Shown: one piece after another, positions 56,216 through 64,000 of the stretch
How the letters are laid out: the number at the start of each line of letters is the position of its first letter
How positions within the stretch are numbered: the stretch's first letter is position 1
Origin: Pleurostoma richardsiae
Taxonomy: Eukaryota; Ascomycota; Sordariomycetes; Calosphaeriales; Pleurostomataceae
Direction: 5' to 3'
Assembly (NCBI GenBank): GCA_030052745.1
Contig: JANBVO010000016.1
Location: forward strand, 248,001-312,000
DNA: 64,000 bases
Made by a program: the position numbers and the translations under genes
The notes under the pieces: generated by a model
Seen by the model: the letters and a program-made list of their open reading frames with translations, nothing else
Told to the model about the DNA's origin: nothing
The model's database searches: none

Positions 56216-59200
56216 ATGAGTTCCTGGATGAACGACGCCGCCGTCCAGAACCAAAATGGCACCAACGGCTTCCCCCAGCTCACCGACCCCAACGCCGTCG
56301 CCGGTGCTATGATGGATCCCTCCGCTTTCATGGGCAGCCCGGCCCAGTTCAACCCCGCCGCCGCTCAGCAGTTCGCAAACCATCAGCAGATGGTCGCAAT
56401 GCAGAATGGCGTCATGCGAAATGCCTCTCCCTCCTTCCAGAATCCTATGTATCAGACCAACCCCGTCATACCTTCGAAGCGCCCTCGACCTCGGGAAGAC
56501 AGCCTCGCTGGCTCCCCACCTCCCCCGAACCCCGCTGGCATGATGCCTACATCGCGGTCGGAAACCCCCCAACAAGCGCAGTATGCCAACTTCCCGCAGG
56601 GTGGCATACCCCAGCAGAACGCGGGCCAGCCCTCTCCATATCCACACCTCCAGCCGAATGGATCCGCGAACGCGACACCGTCCCCCATCATGGGAAACCA
56701 GATGCGGCCCGGTAGCGTTCCGCAGAGAGTGTCTACCGCGTCGCCGCATCCGTTCTCCCCTGCCGCTCAGCAGTTCGGCCTCCAGGCCTCGCCTATCTCC
56801 TCTGACCAGACCGGCACACCGCAGCAACAGAACCCTTACATGCAGGGCAATTTCCCTCAAGGATTCAACCAGAACTTCACGCCCACGCCGTCTCCGGCCC
56901 GACCCTCTCCCACCCCTAACAATGCGATGGCAGCGCAGATGGCCGGTCAGATGATGCCTCAACAAATGGGCCAGATGCCCCAGCAGATGGCGCAGCCTAT
57001 AGGGCAGATGGGGATGGGTCAGATGGGCCAGATGCCTAACCAGATGTATCCCCAGCAAATGCCCCAGGCGCGAAACGCGATGGAGCAGCAGAAGCTGATC
57101 TATCAGATGCAACTGCAGCGCCAGCTGCAGCAAAGCAATTTGCAAATATCGGGCCAGATGTCTGCGGCCCAGACCATGGCGCAGAACCGGAACATGATGG
57201 CAAGACAACAAATGCCAAACGGGCAGATGGCACCGAATGCGATGGCGCCCCAACAGCAGGGCATGCCGCAGCAGCAGCAACCGCAGCAGCAACAGCAAGC
57301 AATGCCGCGCAAAGTTAACCCGGAGCAGTTCATGCAGCAACTCACAGTCTTTATGAGGACAAAGGGGCTGCCGCTCGAGATAAGTCCCATGGTGGAGAAT
57401 CGGCCCGTGAATCTCATGGCCCTCTTCCAGACCGTCTCGAAATTCGGGGGTTATCGCAACGTCACGCAGACAAATCTCTGGCCGCAGGTGTCTAACATGG
57501 TCGGATTCAACCCCATGCAAAGCCCGGCCGCTCCTCCGCAGATCAAGGCCATCTACGAGCGCAACCTCCTCAAGTTTGACGAGGCTTGGGCGCAGAACCG
57601 GTCTAAGATGATGCAGGCCCAGCAGCAGCAAGGCATGCAGAGCATGGCCAACATGTCAAATGCTCAGGGTACTCCGGCAAAACAGATGTCGCCCCAGAAT
57701 CAGATGCAGCCGGGCCAGATGATGCAGCCAGGACCGCAGCCGCACATGCAGCAGGGGCCAGGGCAAATACAAACACCCATCAAGCAGATGCCGCCTGGTT
57801 CGGCACAGGCGAGTGTCAACGGGTTCGCAACTCCACAACATCCGCATCCACAGCAGGCAAATGCCACACCGGGCCATTCGAGGAACAGCCTATCCAAGAG
57901 CCATCAAGCGACACCGACGAACGACGATTTTCCTATGCCCTCTCCGGCCTCGGCCAAGCGCGGGAGTATGTCGCTTCCAGGCGCACCGCTTCCCGACGGC
58001 CAAAGTATGAGTGGCCATAGTGCGGAGGCGGCGATGCACTTTCCCGCGCCATTTGCCGGTAAGGATGAGTACATCCCCTGCCACCGGGAGTACACCAGCC
58101 ACGGCGGCGTGAGCCTGCGTATCGCCGCTGAGCAGGGAGTCGAGCTAGAGCAAGTCAAGCCCAACATACCGGCGGTTCATGAGCTCGGCAACATCGATAT
58201 CCATGCCTTGACGAAAAGCATTCAGTCCGGTATCCACGGCGAGGTCCGATTAGCCCTGGACATCCTCGCGCAGGTGACCGCCTCTGGATTCCATCAGCTG
58301 GAGATCGACTTGTCCATGTGTGACGACCTGGTCGAGACGCTTGTCGAGTGCGCTGAGGACCAGATTGAGATGTTGGCCGAGCATACCGTTGAAGTCTCTG
58401 ACGAGATCCTCATCAATCCGTACGAGGACGTGATCAGGTCCTGCAGACTAGAGAAGATGGCCGTCCACGAAATACCGGTTTTCGGAAGCCAGGAATACGA
58501 CCTCGACCGGGCCGTGGACCGGTTAATATGTATCACCACCATCCTCCGCAACCTCTCCTTTGCCCCGGTCAACCAGATTATTCTCGCCGACGAGATCGTT
58601 ATCAAATTCTTGTGTGTTGTTATACGATATCTCGGCACGCGAAACACGCTGCTACGCACCCACGCCAACACGTTGGATTTCATGAAGGATGTCGTCACCT
58701 TCCTCTCTAATATTGCAGCCTCTGTGGAGATACCCGGCCGCGAGCAAGCATTGTGTCTCTTGCAGTTCGTTTTGGCTTTCGCTCCCACCCCAGTTCCCAC
58801 CATGTCCTCCAGCAGCGACAAGGTCTTCTTCACCTCCTTCGACCCCGTGCTCCACCCCTATCTGCCTGCTGCTGTCGACGTCCTCGCGAAACTCTTTGCC
58901 CGCGATGAGCCCAACCGGTCCCATTACAAGGCTATCATCACCCTCGACGGCGCAAACTCGCCACCTTATGAACTTCTGACGCGGACGTTCGCCCTCGCCA
59001 TCGCACCGATTCCCGATCAGGCGAAGGACAATCGCACGCCGAATCTCCCATCACTCGTCGAGGCTCGAAAGCCCTGCCTCATGCAGGGCCTTCTTGCCGC
59101 GGACATCATCGCCTCACTTGCACCGGGATACGAGTCGGGCGTCACACGGACGTGGCTCTCATCGGTCAATGGCTTCGCACAGAATCTCTTCCGATTAATC

Positions 59201-59491
59201 CGTACACTCAGCGCGCAGTTCGAGGCCCAGCAGCCACGGCCAGGAGGGCCTCAGCCCCGAGGTCAGATAAAGAAAGATACCGACCTAGTGTACATAGTCG
59301 TTTTGGGTGTGTCCATGCTGCGTAAGCTTGCTGAGAAAGCCCGGGACCCCAACGACCCGACCAACTCGATACCGCCAAACGTCCTTCCGAGCGGCGACAG
59401 CGTGCTAGGTGCTTTGAGCATGAGCAGCGTGGAATGGACGAAAGATGGCCTGCTTGGCCACCTTGTCGCCTACGCAGGGCTGGAGGACTAG
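56216..59491 (+). CDS. SWI1: SWI/SNF chromatin-remodelling subunit Swi1 (ARID protein)
   Basis: DNA-binding subunit of the SWI/SNF nucleosome-remodelling complex in the nucleus. Single exon, 1091 residues, ATG at 56216. The N-terminal third is Gln/Met/Pro/Asn-rich, with a tandem-like QMGQMPQQM stretch at about residues 240-285 and a Gln run near residues 345-365. The ARID domain spans about residues 368-460: EQFMQQLTVFMRTKGLPLE, LMALFQTVSKFGGYRNVT, LWPQVSNMVGF and IKAIYERNLLKFDEAW. After a second low-complexity linker, the C-terminal 450 residues form an armadillo-like helical region (DLDRAVDRLICITTILRNLSF), as in other Swi1 proteins. In yeast the Gln/Asn-rich N-terminus of Swi1 can form a prion. 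A long leader precedes the gene. Confidence 0.92.
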   Translation: MSSWMNDAAVQNQNGTNGFPQLTDPNAVAGAMMDPSAFMGSPAQFNPAAAQQFANHQQMVAMQNGVMRNASPSFQNPMYQTNPVIPSKRPRPREDSLAGSPPPPNPAGMMPTSRSETPQQAQYANFPQGGIPQQNAGQPSPYPHLQPNGSANATPSPIMGNQMRPGSVPQRVSTASPHPFSPAAQQFGLQASPISSDQTGTPQQQNPYMQGNFPQGFNQNFTPTPSPARPSPTPNNAMAAQMAGQMMPQQMGQMPQQMAQPIGQMGMGQMGQMPNQMYPQQMPQARNAMEQQKLIYQMQLQRQLQQSNLQISGQMSAAQTMAQNRNMMARQQMPNGQMAPNAMAPQQQGMPQQQQPQQQQQAMPRKVNPEQFMQQLTVFMRTKGLPLEISPMVENRPVNLMALFQTVSKFGGYRNVTQTNLWPQVSNMVGFNPMQSPAAPPQIKAIYERNLLKFDEAWAQNRSKMMQAQQQQGMQSMANMSNAQGTPAKQMSPQNQMQPGQMMQPGPQPHMQQGPGQIQTPIKQMPPGSAQASVNGFATPQHPHPQQANATPGHSRNSLSKSHQATPTNDDFPMPSPASAKRGSMSLPGAPLPDGQSMSGHSAEAAMHFPAPFAGKDEYIPCHREYTSHGGVSLRIAAEQGVELEQVKPNIPAVHELGNIDIHALTKSIQSGIHGEVRLALDILAQVTASGFHQLEIDLSMCDDLVETLVECAEDQIEMLAEHTVEVSDEILINPYEDVIRSCRLEKMAVHEIPVFGSQEYDLDRAVDRLICITTILRNLSFAPVNQIILADEIVIKFLCVVIRYLGTRNTLLRTHANTLDFMKDVVTFLSNIAASVEIPGREQALCLLQFVLAFAPTPVPTMSSSSDKVFFTSFDPVLHPYLPAAVDVLAKLFARDEPNRSHYKAIITLDGANSPPYELLTRTFALAIAPIPDQAKDNRTPNLPSLVEARKPCLMQGLLAADIIASLAPGYESGVTRTWLSSVNGFAQNLFRLIRTLSAQFEAQQPRPGGPQPRGQIKKDTDLVYIVVLGVSMLRKLAEKARDPNDPTNSIPPNVLPSGDSVLGALSMSSVEWTKDGLLGHLVAYAGLED

Positions 59492-60081
59492 GATGCCCCA
59501 GTACATAGCCAGGCGGGAGGCTGGTGCTCCACCAGAGACCGATGGCTCGGCAATCGAAAATGGTTGCACTATGTTGGAAAAGGCGAAAGGGGTCTTGGCG
59601 GCGAACTGTTCTGCATAGATAGCCACGTCGGCGAGGACGCGTTGGAGCGTCTTGCTTTCGGAACACTGGAGGGAATGAGCCCATGATATGCCTACACTGC
59701 ACTGCGTGGCAAGATAGAGACATGCGAGATGTTCAATATCCGCGATGGCGTCCAGGAGTTGCAGAAGCTTTCAGTTTGTTGAGTACTTAGTGTCGAAATC
59801 CATGTGTGCAAGTCTGTGGCGCCATGACGCTTCCTCACGAAGTCTAGAACATAATCCTCGCGTGTAGAATCGAGGTCTTGTATATGGTGGTATCGTGTCC
59901 ACGTGCCGCTCGACTGGGCGCAATCGTCTTCTCTATACCCTCCGAATATTCGTACAATATGCCGTGTCGCCAGTTTCGTTATATACAGTTTGCTCCGATA
60001 GCCATCTTTTCACTCCGAGCATGTTCTTCCCACACGACCGGGCCGTATTGTACAGCATAGCTCCAGATCCACGAGCTATCA
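59492..60081. other. Intergenic region, tail-to-tail
   Basis: 590 bp between the stops of the Swi1 gene and the mL49 gene. No supported coding feature; presumably 3' untranslated regions. Confidence 0.55.
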
Positions 60082-60675
60082 TCAGAACCCTTGCGCCGTC
60101 AACCAATTTACTATCGTCTTGTGATGCCAGCCCTGAGGACAGTCATGTTAGCAAGAACTCTTTCTTCCGCGAACCCCTGTCTCGATCTGGACGTCAAGCC
60201 GCTCCCTCCCATTCTCATTTCCGCTGCTCGCTCCTTCGAACGCTGTCCACTGAAGGCAAGAATGATATCCACGGCCTCGAAGGAGAGAGGCCAGGAAAGT
60301 CGGGCTCACCTTGACAGAAATATGCCCCGTCACGGGGTTGAGCCTCACGTCGCCGTCGGCAAACGGCAGCTCCTCCAGCAACGCCTGGCGCAGGGCCCTC
60401 GCGTCCCCGCCCACCTTCCGGATCAGCGTGAACTTGTTGGTGCCGCCGCTGCGGGCGTCCTGGTAGACCGCAAGGTTGTTGGAGGGCGTGCGGGCCACGA
60501 TGAAGGGGCGCGGCTTTCGGGCTGGCGAGGCCGTGGCGGGAGGTGCTTGTGAGGAGGAGGATGCGGTCGTGGCCGTTGTGAGAGCGCGGAAGAAGGGTGT
60601 CGTCCTTGCTGTTGAGGAGGAGGAGAGGAGGCTCGAGAGGGCTGCAGCCCGGAGGCTGGGGAGTCGTCGGGACAT
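60082..60675 (-). CDS. IMG2: Mitochondrial large ribosomal subunit protein mL49 (Img2)
   Basis: Structural protein of the mitochondrial 54S subunit. Exons in transcript order: 60675-60310 and 60132-60082, separated by a 177-nt intron; 138 residues. The N-terminus (SRRLPSLRAAALSSLL, Arg/Ser/Ala-rich, no acidic residue) is a mitochondrial targeting sequence. The conserved core is PFIVARTPSNNLAVYQDARSG, then TLIRKVGGDARALRQALLEEL and RLNPVTGHISVKGW. The short second exon supplies the family's C-terminal helix (HHKTIVNWLTAQGF); without splicing, the frame would run on into an unrelated Arg/Ser-rich tail. It is divergent from the eIF3e gene across 372 bp. Confidence 0.92.
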
Positions 60676-61047
60676 TCTTGACGGCTTCTAGAAAAGTGCC
60701 GCTCCTAAAGAAATCCAAGAGGAAGCAATTGGCAACTAGTCAGGGAGTGCGGATCGCCTTGGATGTCGGCGCAGTCTCATCAAATTCATTGATCTTTACC
60801 AACAGCGGCCGGCAATTCCTCGGATCCGGCGTAATAATTTGCCGATGTACCTTTTGGCGTCAAAGCCCCACGAAACTTTGGAAATTTCGGAACCCCACCA
60901 AAATCAGCGTAGCCAGCAAGGAGGGAAAGGCGACGATTACTCCGAGCGACATACGGCTTGTTCCCTCGAACTTTTCCTAAACTCCCGAGGTGCACCGCCG
61001 TCCCGACACTCAACACAGCCAGGGAACCACAACAACAAGTCGCCAAG
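60676..61047. promoter_or_regulatory. Bidirectional promoter mL49 / eIF3e
   Basis: 372 bp between divergent start codons of a mitoribosomal protein and a cytosolic translation initiation factor. It includes a CGGATCCG octamer at 60821-60828. No coding signal. Confidence 0.55.
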
Positions 61048-62479
61048 ATGGACAGCCTCGCCTCCTCCGAGTTCGACCTGCTGCCGAAGCTGGTGACGCG
61101 CCTGGACCGGCACATGATCTTCCCGCTGCTCGAGTTCAGCGCCGGCCAGCTGGAGGACGAGGAGACCGGGTCGCCCAAGGACGCGGCCAAGGCGCGCGAG
61201 ATCACGCGAGCCAAGTACGAGCTGCTCAAGAAGACCAACATGACCGACTACGTTGCCAACCTGTACTGCGAGCTCGAGGGGCTCGAGAACCCGCCCGACG
61301 AGTTCGCCGCCAAGCGCCAGAAGGTCATCGAGACGCTGGAGAAGTTCGAGGACGAGACGAGCAAGATCACCGAGCTGCTGCAGAACGAGGACGTCGTCTC
61401 CAACCTGCGGAGCGACAAGGTGGCCAACTTGGAATTCCTGAAGAAGGAGCACGGTGTATGTTGCTCCGTGCCGTCACTTTTGCTGTTTTGGGGACCCGCG
61501 AGACTGTGGACGGGATCTGGGGAGGTGAAGAGCATCACGGCTAATATTTGCTTGCGTCCAATAGGTCACGATCGACATGGTCAACGCCCTCTACGACTTT
61601 GGCAACTTCCAGTACAGCTGCGGCAACTACGCCGCGGCCGCCGAGCTGCTCTACCAGTTCCGCGTCCTGTCCACTGATAACGACAAGGTCGCCGCGGCGA
61701 CATGGGGCAAGCTGGCATCTGAGATTCTCTGCACGAACTGGGAGTCGGCGATCGAAGAACTGCAGAAGGTCAAGGAGTCCATCGACACGAAGCTGTTCAA
61801 CAACCCGCTCGCGCAGTTGAACCACCGCACGTGGCTCATCCACTGGGCGCTCTTCCCCCTCTTCAACTACGACGCCGCCCGCGACACGATTCTCGACCTC
61901 TTCTTCTCCCCCGCCTTCATCAACACCATCCAGACCTCGTGCCCTTGGGTCCTGCGCTATCTGACCGCCGCCGTCATCACCGGCCGCAGCCGCACCCGCA
62001 ACTCGGGCGCCCACCAGAAGCAGCTCAAGGACATCGTGCGCATCGTCAAGCAAGAGGCGTACGAGTACTCGGACCCCGTGACCGACTTCGTGCGGGCGCT
62101 CTTCGTCGACTTCGACTTTGAGGAGGCCCAGCGGCAGCTGGCCAGCGCCGAGGAGGTGCTGCGGGCCGACTTCTTCCTGGTGTCGGCGGGCGACGCCTTC
62201 GTCGACGCGGCGCGCCATCTCATCTTCGAGAGCTACTGCAAGATCCACGCGCGCATCGACATCAACGGCCTGTCGGCGCGGCTGGGCCTCAACGTCGACG
62301 ACGGCGAGAAGTGGATCGTCAACCTGATCCGCGACACGCGGCTCGACGCCAAGATCGACTACAAGGAGGGCACCGTCGTCATGAACCACCCGCCCAGCAG
62401 CGTCTACCAGCAGGTCATCGAGCGGACCAAGGGCGGGTTCTTCCGGACGCAGGTGCTGAGCGCCGCGGTGGCGAGGTAG
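61048..62479 (+). CDS. INT6: Eukaryotic translation initiation factor 3 subunit e (Int6)
   Basis: PCI-domain subunit of eIF3, which joins the 40S subunit during translation initiation. Exons 61048-61455 and 61565-62479; 440 residues, near the usual 440-450. The N-terminus [22 protein letters not shown] is strongly conserved in eIF3e. After the intron the protein reads [26 protein letters not shown], continuing through helical repeats ([32 protein letters not shown]). The C-terminal PCI winged-helix is marked by [33 protein letters not shown] and ends with the Gln/Val-rich [10 protein letters not shown]. The intron is 109 nt, phase 0. Filamentous fungi keep eIF3e although budding yeast has lost it, consistent with Pezizomycotina. 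Confidence 0.95.
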
Positions 62480-64000
62480 AGCGATATTGAAGGCGTGGAT
62501 AGGGCTGAGGCATAGACGTGGGGAAGCAACGGGACCGGGCACTGATAGCCCGATAGGCATGTTGTGGCCCAAATAGGGGTATGAGCATCATAGAGGGAGA
62601 AGAATGGAGATTCCCTGCTCCTGCTGACTTGGAAGGGAGAGAAAGAGGGTACTTGAGTCGAAGGAGGGCTCTGTGGAAGTAGTTAACTAGCCCCCTACCA
62701 TATCTATCGGCGTTCCGGGGACCCTGTGGGAGCTGGAATGGTCACAAAATGCGTGGTATTTTGCTCCCGCGCAGACATGAATAGAAAGGACATCTGATAT
62801 TCCAGTCCCGTTCCTGTTGCGAGAACTGTCCATGCGTTCCTCAGCGGTTCTGGAGGTCATTATTGTGTTAAATCTGGCTGTGGTCTCTCTTAGAACAAAA
62901 CGAGCAGGAGGATAAGCGTCCTCTCTCCTACATCGTACAATTGGTGGGCTTGGTGAGGAGCAGAGGTGAATCTGATTCCCTCTGTTATCTGTCTGATTGA
63001 TTCTATTTACTGCTGGTCAGCTTCTTGAGCGTTCCGCGACAGTACGTACTGCTACGGTGCTGTTCGTCAGTCCTTCAAATCCTGTGTCCGGGTGCGCTGC
63101 TGCTTAGGAACTGCTCCTAGATCTATTCTGCTTGAAAACCGCCGGCAATCTGGGACAACTCAAACATTTCGCAGACTCACTCTGGTGCAGCATTGGAGCT
63201 GCATTCTGGCCACATTGCAGTCACTCTGGACTGTCATTCTAGGATTATTTTGGTTATATCCTAGAGAATCTCATTACCTCTCCTCAGAGCTGTCGTCACC
63301 TGAGCTGGGTACGGATATCTCATCGGGGCGCCACTTCGCCATCGCGCACGACACCCCGGATGCCCGTGCTGACCACGGCGGCCAGCCTTGTGATAGCCAA
63401 CTATATGGTGGCTGAGGGGTCCCTGTTCGGGACGTCGAGGAGAGTCGTGACCGTAGTAGGCGAGTTGGAGATAGGACGGCAGAGTCATATCGTCGAGACC
63501 TCCTTTTTGCCTCTGCTCCCCCTTCTGCTTTCTTTCATACGACCCGTGATGAGCCGTGCCGCTGTTCGTTTGGTGAAGGAAAGGGAGGATGATGCCGGTG
63601 GGCAGTGTTATAGCGAAGGTTCTAGCAACGGAGGGCGGGAACAACTACCGACACATTCAAGCCCAAGTCAGCACAGCACGTAGACACGACCATCCTCCGC
63701 GTAATGTCTTTAGCATATGAGTTTGGTATGTCAGGCCCGGCGAAGTCAAAGACCGCGTGGGAGGATGGGGAGGTGCTGCTGATGGCGGTAGTGCTAGTGC
63801 AGATGTCGGCGCCATTAACGGTGAAAGGGGTCGACCATATTCTTGTGGTGTTCGGGTGCTGATGCGGTGTTGATGTGACTAGCATGAGTGACGCCATCGT
63901 CGAAACAGGAAAGATGGCCGTACGGGAGACCGAAGGGAGTTGAATACGTCTCCTTTAACACATCCTGTCATATCAAGTACGTAGGTACTCTTCCCTTTCT
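62480..64000. other. 1.5 kb region downstream of eIF3e to window end
   Basis: No supported gene. Frames such as 63092-63415 (+), 63261-63644 (-) and 63622-63897 (-) overlap one another, have no recognisable domain and no matching exons. A gene starting beyond the window may have its leader here. Confidence 0.5.

Noticed and set aside
55967-57631. 554-residue open frame on the minus strand
   Set aside because: It lies antisense to the Swi1 coding sequence and leader, is rich in Leu/His/Arg from reverse-complemented Gln and Met codons, and has no domain.
61541-62572. 343-residue open frame on the minus strand
   Set aside because: Exact antisense shadow of eIF3e exon 2, caused by high third-position GC; Val/Asp/Gly-rich with no domain.
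1-64000. Transposons, LTR or virus-like elements, CRISPR arrays, secondary-metabolite backbone genes
   Set aside because: No transposase, reverse transcriptase, integrase, capsid, terminal repeat pair, spaced direct repeats, PKS, NRPS or terpene cyclase could be recognised on either strand.

Overview
The window is nuclear DNA of a filamentous ascomycete (Pezizomycotina, most likely a Sordariomycete). Evidence: protein genes cut by short GT-AG introns (mostly 48-110 nt) with CTAAC/CTGAC-type branch points, Zn2Cys6 regulators, and clear fungal orthologues (Cwh43, Utp6, Met22, Swi1, eIF3e, mL49). I rebuilt 23 protein-coding genes exon by exon; every model closes in frame. Two further loci are decayed host genes. 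I saw no rRNA, convincing tRNA, CRISPR array, or recognisable transposon or virus-like element.

Layout. About 0.4-34.7 kb is an accessory, catabolic region. It holds a sugar-porter MFS gene, a DUF6594 membrane protein, a GH78 alpha-L-rhamnosidase-type enzyme, a Zn2Cys6 regulator and an SDR. Next comes a copper amine oxidase / acetamidase-type amidase / DHA1-like MFS trio, whose two promoter regions are rich in GATA sites. Then follows a block of nucleoside hydrolase, 5-formyl-THF cyclo-ligase-like protein, Zn2Cys6 regulator, PhyH-type 2-oxoglutarate dioxygenase and a divergently transcribed sugar-porter MFS. The region closes with a broken SDR and an anion:cation-symporter-family MFS gene. 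From 35 to 43 kb lie housekeeping genes: Met22-like bisphosphate nucleotidase, Cwh43, Utp6 and an EVE-domain protein. From 44 to 52 kb are an NmrA-like reductase, a large Clr5 plus C2H2 protein and a decayed GLEYA-type adhesin. From 54 to 62.5 kb are housekeeping genes again: Swi1 with a long pyrimidine-rich leader, mL49 and eIF3e.

How the genes may work together (inference). The amine oxidase releases ammonia from amines, the amidase releases it from amides, and the adjacent transporter and GATA motifs fit a nitrogen-scavenging cluster under AreA/Nit-2-type control. The 21.6-31.6 kb block has importer, N-glycosidase, oxygenase, folate-cyclo-ligase-fold protein and its own regulator. It looks like a catabolic cluster for an N-riboside or related compound and is the best candidate here for an undescribed system. 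Cwh43 carries both the PGAP2-like and CWH43-C halves, but retention of one intron would yield the PGAP2-like half alone.
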